A stretch of 64,000 nucleotides of DNA, from assembly GCA_020638525.1 (NCBI GenBank), contig JACKIL010000002.1:1-64000 (forward strand), in the 5' to 3' direction. This document shows positions 9,403 to 19,525 of the stretch, in pieces. How positions within the stretch are numbered: the stretch's first letter is position 1; every line of letters starts with the position of its first letter. Source of the stretch: Caulobacterales bacterium. Its GTDB lineage: Bacteria > Pseudomonadota > Alphaproteobacteria > Caulobacterales > Parvularculaceae. A program made the position numbers and the translations under genes. Under the pieces are notes generated by a model, which searched no databases, was not told the DNA's origin, and saw nothing but the letters and a program-made list of their open reading frames with translations.

Positions 9403-10026
9403 GTGTCGCAATCGTCCGCACAGTTCGAATACAAAGTCGCGCCTGTCGGCAAGCGGCTGCTGATCTCCATCGATGAGCAAACGGCCCGCCATGAAGATGC
9501 AAAGTCCGGGCGCAACTCCAAGACAGTATACTTCCTTGAAATCGATAGCGCCCGTTGGGTTGAAACGCAGCTCTTCACTTACGGACAGCTGTCAATGAGG
9601 TCGAGCGAGCTGATCCTTAAGCAGAAGGCCGGCGCGTGGCGCATCCGCCTTGGCGACGGCAATCCCTCCAGAAAGGATGCAACGAACCGCAAGGCCTATT
9701 TTGCGGCATGCGCTGCACTTCTCGCCAATGCGGCGAAAGTCAAACCCGATCTTGAGGTCACGGTCGGGTCCGGCAGCGCCTTGAGATGGATCATGAGCGC
9801 CTTTGGCGCGCTCTCCCTCATCATCGGCCTCTATGTGGCGTTCGGTTCGCTTGGCTCGTTCCTCGCCGGGCAATGGATCGACGGCCTCTTTTTTCTCGCT
9901 CTCTCTCTTGCCTTTGCAGGCTCCGGCGCCGGCATGGCGATCAGCTTCAATCCGTTCGCACCGCGCGAGCGCATTCCGGCCGCAGACCTCGCCCTCTTCC
10001 TCGCCAATCGCGAGACGGCGAAATAA
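9403..10026 (+). CDS. Membrane protein of unknown function with two C-terminal helices
   Basis: I do not recognise this 207-residue protein. Its N-terminal 120 residues look like a soluble beta-rich domain ('FEYKVAPVGKRLLISIDEQTAR', 'KTVYFLEIDSARWVETQLF'), followed by two strong transmembrane segments (about residues 128-150 and 158-178) and a short polar tail. The GTG at 9403 has a GGGGGAG Shine-Dalgarno about nine bases upstream; an ATG at 9370 in the same frame (218 residues) is an alternative with poorer upstream sequence. It begins 86 bases after arsM, but nothing in it suggests a role with arsenic. Confidence 0.65.
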   Translation: MSQSSAQFEYKVAPVGKRLLISIDEQTARHEDAKSGRNSKTVYFLEIDSARWVETQLFTYGQLSMRSSELILKQKAGAWRIRLGDGNPSRKDATNRKAYFAACAALLANAAKVKPDLEVTVGSGSALRWIMSAFGALSLIIGLYVAFGSLGSFLAGQWIDGLFFLALSLAFAGSGAGMAISFNPFAPRERIPAADLALFLANRETAK

Positions 10027-10301
10027 CGCCTCGTCGGCGGTAGATTTTCGCCCGATGGTTAACGCCTGTTCAGCACGAATTGAATAAATCAATCTTCGAA
10101 ATAAGGCGATCGTTCAGAGATTGCGCCAATATTTCCTGACGTTGCCGGCGAGCGTGGAAATTACCGTTCAATTTCCATTAATAACTTCGCATACGAATTA
10201 ACCGATCTCCCTAACATCCCATTAACGGTAGCGCGCGTAAGTTACGATCAGGACAGGACCAACCTGGCCTCGCGCTTTATTGGGAACTGAGGGTGTACGC
10301 C
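10027..10301 (+). promoter_or_regulatory. AT-rich leader and probable promoter region of the Tad-type genes
   Basis: This 275-base spacer is much richer in A and T than its surroundings and holds several TTAA tetramers (10059, 10178, 10198, 10222). The first is part of ATGGTTAA, the reverse complement of the TTAACCAT form of the CtrA half-site known from Caulobacter pilus and flagellar promoters. No full TTAA-N7-TTAA pair is present, so CtrA control is only a suggestion. A TGAGGG Shine-Dalgarno ends the spacer before the ATG at 10302. Confidence 0.35.
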
Positions 10302-12470
10302 ATGGGCGGATCGGAACGCAGCCAGAATGGCTTCTGGAGACTGCTGGACAGCTTTGCTCGCGACAGAAACGGCAACATCGCCATTCTCTTCGTCTTCATG
10401 GCGACCGTGCTGTTCTTCTTTGTCGGCGGAGCCATCGACTACTCGCGCAGAAACGCCGTACGCGCAGACATGATCGAGTCGATGGACGCCGCCGGCCTTG
10501 CGGTCGCGCGCCTTGCGGTATCCGACTCTTCGCTCACGGAAGGCGAGCTATCCACTTACGGCCAGAAGTTCTTCCTCGCCAATTTCAAGCACGCAGACAT
10601 GGTCAGCAACCTGGCCATCACGTTTGACTTGAGCGATGACGCCGTCATCGCTCCTTGCGTGCAGGGCCAGCTCAGCACCTATCTTCTCCGCGTCGTCCAC
10701 ATCGACAAATTCAAGATGGACACCTGCGTCGAGATTACGAAGAAGGGCTCAGGCAAAGTCGAGCTCGCGCTCGTCCTCGACGTCACAGGCTCGATGGACT
10801 GGTCCGTCGACGGAAAGAAAAAGATCGACAGCCTCAAGGACGCCGTCGATGAAATGCTTCAAGTCATGTATGGCAACAAGAACACGAGCACGAACATCAA
10901 GATCGGCGTCGTGCCGTTCAACGCCTATGTGAACCCCGGCGCCGCCTCAAGCTGGAACGACAGCTGGGGCGATGAGGACGCGGAAGCCTATTATCACGGC
11001 GCTCACTTCATTCACGTCGACAAGACCGGCACGGTCGATAATTCGACGCTTGCAAAGAGCTATAATAGCGGCGGCATAGCGAAGGTGATGGACCCCACCA
11101 AGAAGGTCAATCACTACAAGCTGTTCAACTCGGACTCCGACCTTGACTGGGCGGGCTGTGTCGAGGCGCGACCCTATCCGCTAGACGAACTCGACACGAC
11201 GGCCGGCGCTGCTACGACGACAGCGATTGTGCAGGACGCGCTCGACGTGCCGACTGGCCTCGCCTCACCGAGCGATGCTTACGAAACCAGAATGAAAGCA
11301 GCCTACACGAACGCGCCGACGCCGACGCTTTCGTGGTCAGAACTCGCGAAAGCAGAGAACTCGCGCTTCGTTCCCTACTTCATGCCGGATGAGCCCGACT
11401 GCTCAAGCAGCGCGTGCAACTGGGGCACTTCGTCGGTTTCTGCGAGCTATAGCCTCGGCGGCACATCGCGCAGCTTGACCGGTTATGGCTACTACTTCGA
11501 CGATCCGGACGACGCTTCCGGCATCTCGGAAAACAGTTACTCCAACAGATCGCTTATTTCCGATTATCGCTTCACGAAGACGACGGGCGGCGAAAACTTC
11601 GCGCGCTATCTGGATGTCGTACTCGGCGCGCGGATGGCCGTGGATGAAAACTACGCTGATCTCGACACTTACTGGGATGGCGTCAAGGCTCGCCTCACGG
11701 CGCTTGGAATGGACGAAATCAGCGAAACAGTCACTTCATGTTCGGGGAAGAAGAAGAAGAAGTGGAAGAAGAAGAAGTGCACGACGTCAGCCACGCCGGG
11801 CGACGAGTTCATCCTCAGAAACTCCTATGTCGGTTGGTATGACTCTTCCACTGAAAAATATGTCGGTAAGTACAATCTGTCGCCGAGCCTATATAACGGC
11901 AATCCTAATGCAGGCTGTCCGGCCAAGATTCTGCCTCTGACGAATGATCGTACAAAGGTCGAGGGATTGGTGGGTTCGCTCAATGCCGCCGGCAACACCA
12001 ACTCCGCGATTGGCACGATGTGGGGCTGGCGCGTGCTTTCCCATCAAGCGCCTTTTACGGAAGGCGTAGGCGAAGGCGATGCTGATTTCGACGATTGGCA
12101 GAAGGCCATCGTCATCATGACAGACGGTGAAAACACCCTCTCAAGCCGTTCGACGCACTGGAAGTCAGACTATTCGTCTTATGGCTACGCGATCGAGGAG
12201 CGCATGGGTTCAGGCATCGATTCGGCCAGTGAGATGCGCGACGAAATCGACGACAAGCTGCTTCGGATTTGTCACCGCATGAAGCAGGAAGGCTACCTCG
12301 TTTACACGATCATGTTCGATCTCAACAGCACGAGCGTCGAGACGATGTTCAAAGCCTGCGCGACCGAACCGAACGCGCCCTATTTCTACAACGCGGACAA
12401 CGGCGCCGACCTGGAAGAAGCTTTCGGCAACATTGCTGCGGACCTCGTCGATCTGCACATCAGTAAATAG
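10302..12470 (+). CDS. TadG-like pilus-assembly protein with von Willebrand factor A domain
   Basis: The 722-residue protein has a short cytoplasmic start, one transmembrane segment ('NGNIAILFVFMATVLFFFVGGAIDYSRR', about 25-50) typical of TadE/TadG pseudopilin-like proteins, and a large extracytoplasmic part. The MIDAS motif DVTGSM of a von Willebrand A domain is at 160-165; the rest of that fold continues after a long insertion, with 'AIVIMTDGENT' near residue 606. Many cysteines occur. A loop of nine lysines and one tryptophan (483-492) is bracketed by Cys480 and Cys493. TGAGGG before the ATG supports this start over a GTG nine bases upstream. It probably acts at the cell surface with the two TadE-like proteins that follow; the core tad genes are not in this window. 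Confidence 0.85.
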   Translation: MGGSERSQNGFWRLLDSFARDRNGNIAILFVFMATVLFFFVGGAIDYSRRNAVRADMIESMDAAGLAVARLAVSDSSLTEGELSTYGQKFFLANFKHADMVSNLAITFDLSDDAVIAPCVQGQLSTYLLRVVHIDKFKMDTCVEITKKGSGKVELALVLDVTGSMDWSVDGKKKIDSLKDAVDEMLQVMYGNKNTSTNIKIGVVPFNAYVNPGAASSWNDSWGDEDAEAYYHGAHFIHVDKTGTVDNSTLAKSYNSGGIAKVMDPTKKVNHYKLFNSDSDLDWAGCVEARPYPLDELDTTAGAATTTAIVQDALDVPTGLASPSDAYETRMKAAYTNAPTPTLSWSELAKAENSRFVPYFMPDEPDCSSSACNWGTSSVSASYSLGGTSRSLTGYGYYFDDPDDASGISENSYSNRSLISDYRFTKTTGGENFARYLDVVLGARMAVDENYADLDTYWDGVKARLTALGMDEISETVTSCSGKKKKKWKKKKCTTSATPGDEFILRNSYVGWYDSSTEKYVGKYNLSPSLYNGNPNAGCPAKILPLTNDRTKVEGLVGSLNAAGNTNSAIGTMWGWRVLSHQAPFTEGVGEGDADFDDWQKAIVIMTDGENTLSSRSTHWKSDYSSYGYAIEERMGSGIDSASEMRDEIDDKLLRICHRMKQEGYLVYTIMFDLNSTSVETMFKACATEPNAPYFYNADNGADLEEAFGNIAADLVDLHISK

Positions 12471-12481
12471 GCGCGCTCAAG

Positions 12482-13075
12482 ATGGCCTCTATGAGTGAAA
12501 AGAAAAAGACGAAGAGAACCTGGCTGACGCTCGGCCGGCGCATCGCCGGCTGCCGCCGCGGCTCGGCGGCGGTCGAGTTCGCGATCATCGCCCCGATCTT
12601 CCTCGGCATGATGTTCTCTATGTTCGAGATCGGCTGGTTCTATTTTGCAAACTCTGTGACGGACTCCGCCGTCACGAGCGCAGGCCGCCTCATCCGCACC
12701 GGGCAGGTCCAACGCTGGGACGGTTCGGACACTGAAGTCTTCCAGCAATTCTACGACACCATTTGCGACGTCGTGCAATCGTTCGGTTCGTGCGACACGC
12801 ATCTGACCGTCGAGGTCAAATCCTACGCCTCATTCTCCGCGCTTGCGGCGGACTTGAGCAACGTCACTTGCGCGGACGCCGAGCCGCCCGATATCGCCGC
12901 GATCCCTTTCGAACCAGGCGGAGAGCTGGAGATCGTGCGCGTTCGCGCGTGCCTTCTCTTCAAAACGATCAATCCTGCGATCGGCGTCAATCTCGCCGAC
13001 CCCAGCACTGGAATCCGGAAGATCACGTCGACCATGATTTTCCGAAATGAACCGTACGAGAAGAACAAAAAGTGA
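12482..13075 (+). CDS. TadE-family pilus assembly protein
   Basis: The 197-residue product has the TadE signature: a basic start, then 'CRRGSAAVEFAIIAPIFLGMMFSMFEIGWFYF', in which a glycine and Glu precede a hydrophobic helix, as in pseudopilins cleaved by the prepilin peptidase. The helix is followed by 'SAGRLIRTGQVQ', common in TadE. The remainder is periplasmic with several cysteines. Two in-frame ATGs (12482 and 12491) are possible. It begins 11 bases after the TadG-like gene and ends overlapping the next gene by one base (TGATG), so the three form an operon. Confidence 0.85.
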   Translation: MASMSEKKKTKRTWLTLGRRIAGCRRGSAAVEFAIIAPIFLGMMFSMFEIGWFYFANSVTDSAVTSAGRLIRTGQVQRWDGSDTEVFQQFYDTICDVVQSFGSCDTHLTVEVKSYASFSALAADLSNVTCADAEPPDIAAIPFEPGGELEIVRVRACLLFKTINPAIGVNLADPSTGIRKITSTMIFRNEPYEKNKK

Positions 13076-13698
13076 TGCTTCTCAAGATATCAGGCGGCGC
13101 CATGCGTCTTGTCAGCACTCTGCGTCTTTCGACCATCGCGCTTCTCAAGCGCGCCGCCGCCTGCCGCGAAGGTTTGGCCGCCACCGAATTCGCGCTTCTC
13201 TCGCCAATCCTTGTCATCATGTTTTTCGGCGTGCTTGAGGCCTCCGATGCGATGACCATCAACCGCCGCGTCGCGCTCGCGTCAAACACGCTCGCAGACC
13301 TCGTCGCCCAGTCGGAAGAAGTGACGGGCTCCGACATCGACAATCTCATCGACGGCGTGCTCGAAATTCTCGAACCGAACGACACGTCCGTCGTGTCGAT
13401 CAAGATCACGAGCGTCATAGCGGATGCGGACGGCGACCCGATTGTCCACTGGAGCCGCGATGGTGCTGGCGGCGAGCCTTATGGCGAAGGCTCAGATTTC
13501 ACGAAACTCTCGGATCCGGATGTTCTCTCCACAAGCGGCTCCCTGATCGTGGTCGAGATGAGCTACCCCTACACGCCGCAGATCACCCACCGCGTCCTTG
13601 GCGGTCCAATTACTTTCACGCGCGAGACTATCCGTTGGCCGCGTATCGTCCCGCGTGTCCAGCTTTGCGACTCGCCGGGCGTCAACTGCACGACCTAG
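13075..13698 (+). CDS. TadE/TadG-like pilus assembly protein
   Basis: The 207-residue protein is a second pseudopilin-like member: 'CREGLAATEFALLSPILVIMFFGVLEASDAM' again places Glu at the start of a hydrophobic helix, and 'RRVALASNTLADLVAQS' after it is typical of alphaproteobacterial TadE/TadG relatives. The C-terminal part is periplasmic and ends with two cysteines. I chose the ATG at 13075, which overlaps the preceding stop; a GTG one codon earlier is also possible. The gene is convergent with ettA, with 14 bases between the stops and no obvious hairpin. Confidence 0.8.
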   Translation: MLLKISGGAMRLVSTLRLSTIALLKRAAACREGLAATEFALLSPILVIMFFGVLEASDAMTINRRVALASNTLADLVAQSEEVTGSDIDNLIDGVLEILEPNDTSVVSIKITSVIADADGDPIVHWSRDGAGGEPYGEGSDFTKLSDPDVLSTSGSLIVVEMSYPYTPQITHRVLGGPITFTRETIRWPRIVPRVQLCDSPGVNCTT

Positions 13699-13712
13699 GG
13701 CCACGCCTCAAT

Positions 13713-15380
<1,668 letters not shown>

Positions 15381-15555
15381 CAGGGCTCCGGGGCGCTCGC
15401 CCGCTCCTTTGTGTTCAAAAACGGTGGTTTAGGAGAAACAGCCGCGCGTCTTATCGCGGCTGCGGCGTCGATTCAACGACAGCGGCGTTTTCCTATCACA
15501 TTCCGGCGGCTATATAGGAAACGGGGCAGCAAGAGCCAACCAGGGGGTGCTCGGC

Positions 15556-16089
15556 ATGGCGGGCTATGTAGAGAAGACTTTGGCGCGGGACGAAGAGATC
15601 ATCTATCGCGCCAGCTATAACTGGACGTACAGCTTCGGCCCCGTTGCGTGGTTCGCGCTCGGCTCTGCGCCGGTCGTCATGTTCGCAATGCTGCAATTCT
15701 CGGCGGGGTTCCCGTTTGAACAACTTTCAGCAGGTTGGTGGGCGGCGTTGACCGGCTTTGCGTTTGGCTCGTTGATCCTTCTCACCCATCTCATCACGCT
15801 GTGGACGACTGAATTCGCGGTGACGACATACCGCTTCGTCTACAAGTATGGCTGGATCAAACGCGACTCCCAGGAAGTCAGCCTCAACAAGATCGAGGAG
15901 ATTACGCTCCAGCAGTCAATCTGGGGCCGCATCTTCGGATATGGTCAGCTCATCATCCGGGGCACCGGCGTCGGCGTCATCAAGCTTCCCAATCTGGACA
16001 ATCCGCTGGAAGTGCGCCGGATCATCGAGAACGCCCGCGCGGATCTACGCCGCGGCGATCGGGAAGAGCGCAGCGGCGAAGCCGACTGA
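15556..16089 (+). CDS. PH-domain (YdbS-like) membrane protein
   Basis: The protein has 177 residues. Two hydrophobic helices (about 28-50 and 62-85) are followed by 'TTEFAVTTYRFVYKYGWIKRDSQEVSLNKIEEITLQQSIWGRIFGYGQLIIRGTG', the hallmark of bacterial PH-2 (YdbS/YdbT) domains. Function in the family is largely unknown, with membrane-stress roles proposed for some members. The ATG at 15556 has AGGGGGTG about eight bases upstream. The spacer to ettA (15381-15555) contains no further gene that I can see. Confidence 0.82.
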   Translation: MAGYVEKTLARDEEIIYRASYNWTYSFGPVAWFALGSAPVVMFAMLQFSAGFPFEQLSAGWWAALTGFAFGSLILLTHLITLWTTEFAVTTYRFVYKYGWIKRDSQEVSLNKIEEITLQQSIWGRIFGYGQLIIRGTGVGVIKLPNLDNPLEVRRIIENARADLRRGDREERSGEAD

Positions 16090-16193
16090 GCGACGTCGCA
16101 TAGTCTCTAATCCCGAACGGACGGGCGCACGCTCGGTTGCGCGCATCGGCGTTTTCCTGTGAGACTCCGCCACGCCAACGAGGCGGAGGGGAT

Positions 16194-17579
16194 ATGACGA
16201 TCATGCGAACGGTAACGCTGTTGAGCATCGCAGCGACGCTTCTTGTCTCCTGCGCGCAAGACGAGCCTGTCTCGACATCGGCTTCCGCACAACCGGCGAT
16301 CGCGCTGTCGCCGGACGGCCCGGATGCGTGGCGGGCGACCTATACGCTCTCCTCGCCGGCGCCTTCCTTGCGGTTTGCGCGCAATCCGGACGACTCTCGA
16401 AACTCGCGCTGGCGTGTCGAGGACGGATACGAGATCGTCCATGTTGACGGCGCCGACTATCTGAAACGCGCAGACGGCGCCGAATTTACGTCCGCCTACA
16501 TAATCGCGCCTGCGCGCTATGCGGTGCTCCCGAAAGATTATGCGCCGTTTTCGCCTTACACCGATGGCGGACTGCTGATCTTCTCAGGGCAGTTCCAGGC
16601 TTGCGCAGGGCCGGACGAATGCCCTGACGACGCAACATGGCCGCTCACCGTCACCCCGCCCAAGGACGCGCATATTATCGTTGAGGGCGCGGCGCACGAG
16701 CGCTCCGTCACCTTCACCGAGTCTGGCGACGGAACGAACATCTATGTCGGCGAAGGCGAGCCGATCGCCTCAAGCCATTTCATCGCCGTAGTCGACGCGA
16801 GCTTGCCGGCGGAAGTGAACGATGCGCTCCATTCCCTGTTGCCGCCGCTGATGGACTACTTCACCGAGCGGCTCGGCCCTCTTTCGGAGCGCCCGATGCT
16901 CTTCGCGTCGCTCGATCCGAACGCGCCGAAGGAAAGCGGCTATAGCAGCCAGGGCGGAACGCTTCCGAACCAGATCTTCATCCATCTCTACGGCGAGCAG
17001 TGGGCGCTTAATGCGAGCGAGAAACTTGCGGGATTTCTCCCGTGGTTTTTCGCGCATGAAGTCGGGCACCTCTTTCAGCATGCACGCTCGAACTACGCCG
17101 AATATGAAATGGACCAGTCATGGATTCACGAAGGCGGCGCGGACGCCTTCGCCGCGCTGACGATCGCGCGCTTCGGCGGCGCCGAGGAAAGCTATGTGAC
17201 CGAACGCATTCTCCGCGCCGAGCGCGATTGCGCGGATGGGCTGAAGGCGCTTGACGGCAAGCCGCTCAACGCTTCCTCGGAGACAGGCGCATTCGATAAT
17301 TACTATTCCTGCGGGCTTCTCATGCACCTCGCTATCGACGCCGAAGTGAAAAAGACGTCTGGCGGCGAACGCGATCTCCTCGACGTCTGGAACACCTTCC
17401 TGTCACGCGTTTCGGCAGGCGCCGCTTGGGATCAGGATGTCTTCCTCGCTATTGCACGCGAAGCCGGCGCGCCGAAAGCGGCCGACTTCGCAAGCGCCCT
17501 CGCGAGCGAAACTCAAGAAGATCCTGCCGGCTTCATCCGAGCAGCGATGATCGAGGCAGGCCTTCCTGTTACTGACTAG
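16194..17579 (+). CDS. Lipoprotein with HExxH zinc-protease motif
   Basis: This 461-residue protein starts with a signal sequence ending in a lipobox (LVSC, Cys20). An all-beta region is followed by a helical catalytic domain with HEVGH (residues 288-292) and, 20 residues later, HEGGADAF with Glu313. The arrangement HExxH plus downstream Glu is that of gluzincins such as M1-like peptidases, so it is probably a zinc peptidase anchored in the outer membrane or facing the periplasm. I cannot name the exact family. GGAGGG before the ATG at 16194 fixes the start. Its TAG overlaps the TAG of the convergent MAPEG gene on the opposite strand. Confidence 0.75.
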   Translation: MTIMRTVTLLSIAATLLVSCAQDEPVSTSASAQPAIALSPDGPDAWRATYTLSSPAPSLRFARNPDDSRNSRWRVEDGYEIVHVDGADYLKRADGAEFTSAYIIAPARYAVLPKDYAPFSPYTDGGLLIFSGQFQACAGPDECPDDATWPLTVTPPKDAHIIVEGAAHERSVTFTESGDGTNIYVGEGEPIASSHFIAVVDASLPAEVNDALHSLLPPLMDYFTERLGPLSERPMLFASLDPNAPKESGYSSQGGTLPNQIFIHLYGEQWALNASEKLAGFLPWFFAHEVGHLFQHARSNYAEYEMDQSWIHEGGADAFAALTIARFGGAEESYVTERILRAERDCADGLKALDGKPLNASSETGAFDNYYSCGLLMHLAIDAEVKKTSGGERDLLDVWNTFLSRVSAGAAWDQDVFLAIAREAGAPKAADFASALASETQEDPAGFIRAAMIEAGLPVTD

Positions 17580-18004
17580 GCAAGCCCGAGCATCCGAACG
17601 GCGAGGATGCACCAGAAGACGATCAGCGTGATGAACCCCAGCAGAAAAGCGCCAAAGCGGTGCAACACGATATTGTTCGTCGTGTGAATGAGCGCATGGA
17701 TGACGCGCAGAATGACGAAAATGATCGCAAGGATCGCGAGCGTCTTGTCGACCCTTTCGAGCTGAAACGCGAAGAGCACGCCGACATAGAAAAGCACCGG
17801 AAGCTCGAACTGGCTGGTGACCGAATTCGAGATGAGGCGCGAGCGCGTCGGCCACGCCGCCTGGTCGTAAGCAAGGCGTTTACGGTCGAGCGTCGGGTCA
17901 TTCGCCGCCGCAAAGCGCGAGCGCACCAACAGAAGATACAGAATGATCGTCAGGGCGACCTGCCCCACCACCGCACAAAATAGCAATTGCTTCGGGTCTT
18001 CCAC
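17576..18004 (-). CDS. MAPEG-family membrane protein
   Basis: The 142-residue protein has four predicted transmembrane helices and the MAPEG pattern: 'RKRLAYDQAAWPTRSRLISNSVTSQFELPVLFYVG' between helices one and two, and 'RVIHALIHTTNNIVLHRFGAFLLGF' later (the 'R..H..IH...N....R...F' motif). Related proteins are microsomal-type glutathione transferases or of unknown function. The GTG at 18004 has an AGGAG Shine-Dalgarno eight bases upstream; residues encoded further upstream do not resemble the family. It ends by sharing three bases of stop codon with the convergent lipoprotein gene. Confidence 0.8.
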   Translation of the reverse strand: MEDPKQLLFCAVVGQVALTIILYLLLVRSRFAAANDPTLDRKRLAYDQAAWPTRSRLISNSVTSQFELPVLFYVGVLFAFQLERVDKTLAILAIIFVILRVIHALIHTTNNIVLHRFGAFLLGFITLIVFWCILAVRMLGLA

Positions 18005-18122
18005 GGGACGTCTCCTCTCCGCATCATTGACGGGCTCAGGGAAAAGGCAGCATCCCAAGCCGCTGAAGGCAGGAGTGGTCCGCGAGTCGCCGCTCGCCGT
18101 CAAAGTGCTGGCGCAGCCCTGC

Positions 18123-18587
18123 CTAAGTCATGAAGGCGGCTTTCAGGATCGCCTCAAGGCCGGCCCGGTCCGCCTCGTCGAACATCGCTTTCCGGTCGCT
18201 GTCGACGTCAAGGACGGCGATGAGCCCGCCCTCCCGGTCGAAGACCGGGACGACGATTTCGGATTCGGAGCGTGAATCGCAGGCGATGTGTCCCGGAAAT
18301 TCGTGCACGTCCTCGACAATCACGGTCTCGCGCCGCGCCGCCGCCGCGCCGCAAACGCCCTTGCCGAACGGGATGCGCAAGCAGCCAAGCGTGCCCTGAT
18401 AGGGCCCGATCACGAGTTCATCGGGCTTGTCAGGGTCGACGACGTAAAAGCCGGTCCAGAAATAATAGTCGAAGGCGTGGTGAAGAAGGTTCGAAACGGT
18501 CGCCATGCGCGCGACGAGGTTCGGTTCGTCGCCGACGACGCTTGCGATTTCTTTCGCGACTTCCGCGTACCGGTCTTTCTTGCTCAT
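18123..18587 (-). CDS. msrC: Free methionine-(R)-sulfoxide reductase (GAF domain)
   Basis: This 154-residue single-GAF protein matches the fRMsr family (YebR/MsrC), which reduces free methionine-R-sulfoxide during oxidative stress. Cys69, Cys79 and Cys103 have the same spacing (10 and 24 residues) as the three redox cysteines Cys84, Cys94 and Cys118 of the E. coli enzyme. Other conserved stretches are 'FYWTGFYVV'-like at 43-50, 'LVIGPYQGTLGCLRIPFGKGVCG' and 'PVFDREGGLIAVLDVDSD'. It is the last gene of a minus-strand series, starting three bases after the EamA gene's stop. Confidence 0.9.
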   Translation of the reverse strand: MSKKDRYAEVAKEIASVVGDEPNLVARMATVSNLLHHAFDYYFWTGFYVVDPDKPDELVIGPYQGTLGCLRIPFGKGVCGAAAARRETVIVEDVHEFPGHIACDSRSESEIVVPVFDREGGLIAVLDVDSDRKAMFDEADRAGLEAILKAAFMT

Positions 18588-18590
18588 GGT

Positions 18591-19517
18591 TCAAACATCC
18601 GGCGAAATGACGAGAATGGCGAGGCCGAGCAGCGTGACAAGCGCGCCAGCAAAAACGGGGGGACGCGCCCAGCCCCCGCCGACCAGCCCCTCTATGAGAA
18701 TTACGTAGGTCGGCGTCAGCAGAAAGTAGGCGACCGCCTTCGCCGCGGGAATGCGCATCACGGCGTATTGAAGCAGGAAATAGGTCGCCGCTGTCGTGAA
18801 GATTGAAAGATAGACGATGCACGCCCAAACGATCGCCGGCAGCTCCAGCCAGTGCGTCGATAACAGCTCCGGCGTCGCATAAACGATGAGGATCAGCGTT
18901 GTCGCCGCAAGGGTCCAGAAGGTGAAGGAAATCACCGGCTCGCCGCGATTGAACTTCCGGACAAGGACATTGTAGGTCGCGTGCGCGGTGACGCCGATGA
19001 AGAAGATGATTTCTCCCTTGCCGATGTCAAACGCAAGGATGGCGTTAACGTCTCCGCGGAAGATCACCCAGATTGCGCCGGCCGCCGCCAGCAAAAGGCT
19101 GCCAAGAACGACCGGGCTCAACGTCTGACGCAGCACCAAGACGCCAAGCCCGGCGCTGATAAGCGGCATCAGGGTGAGCATCGCGCCAGTTGAGACAGGA
19201 CTCGTACTCTTCAAGGCGACGAACATCATCACGAAGTAGACGCTCATCAGCGAACCGAGGATGAGAAAGCGCCAAACCGATTTCGGTCTCAAAAGCGACG
19301 CCCTCGCCTCAACTGGCGTCAGCACCCACGCGATGACGCCCATTGCGATGAATCCGAAGAAGAACCGCACAGCGTTGAGCGCCCCGGCGCCGATATGCGG
19401 CGCGGCGCGAGAGCCGATGGAGAATGACACCGCAATCAGCAAAGCGAAAAGCGCCATCGCGAGATGGCCGCGCAGCCTCTCCGAAGGGGCGATGAGGCGC
19501 GGAGCGACTGTCGCCAT
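18591..19517 (-). CDS. DMT-superfamily (EamA) transporter
   Basis: The 308-residue protein has about ten hydrophobic segments in two EamA repeats, each around 140 residues, as in the drug/metabolite transporter superfamily (RhaT/YdcZ-like exporters). 'GAGALNAVRFFFGFIAMG' in the first repeat and 'PAAKAVAYFLLTPTYVILIEGL' near the end of the second are typical. It probably exports a small metabolite; the substrate is unknown. The FAH hydrolase gene ends eight bases upstream and the fRMsr gene begins three bases downstream, so it is in the middle of an operon. Confidence 0.88.
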   Translation of the reverse strand: MATVAPRLIAPSERLRGHLAMALFALLIAVSFSIGSRAAPHIGAGALNAVRFFFGFIAMGVIAWVLTPVEARASLLRPKSVWRFLILGSLMSVYFVMMFVALKSTSPVSTGAMLTLMPLISAGLGVLVLRQTLSPVVLGSLLLAAAGAIWVIFRGDVNAILAFDIGKGEIIFFIGVTAHATYNVLVRKFNRGEPVISFTFWTLAATTLILIVYATPELLSTHWLELPAIVWACIVYLSIFTTAATYFLLQYAVMRIPAAKAVAYFLLTPTYVILIEGLVGGGWARPPVFAGALVTLLGLAILVISPDV

Positions 19518-19525
19518 ACCGAGGG

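Noticed and set aside
10027..10301. CtrA operator in front of the Tad-type genes
   Set aside because: Only half-sites are present and none has the TTAA-N7-TTAA form, so I list it as a weak regulatory region only.
11740..11790. Frameshift or sequencing slip in the AAG repeat of the TadG-like gene
   Set aside because: The frame is intact on both sides and the von Willebrand domain continues downstream, so the lysine run is taken as real.
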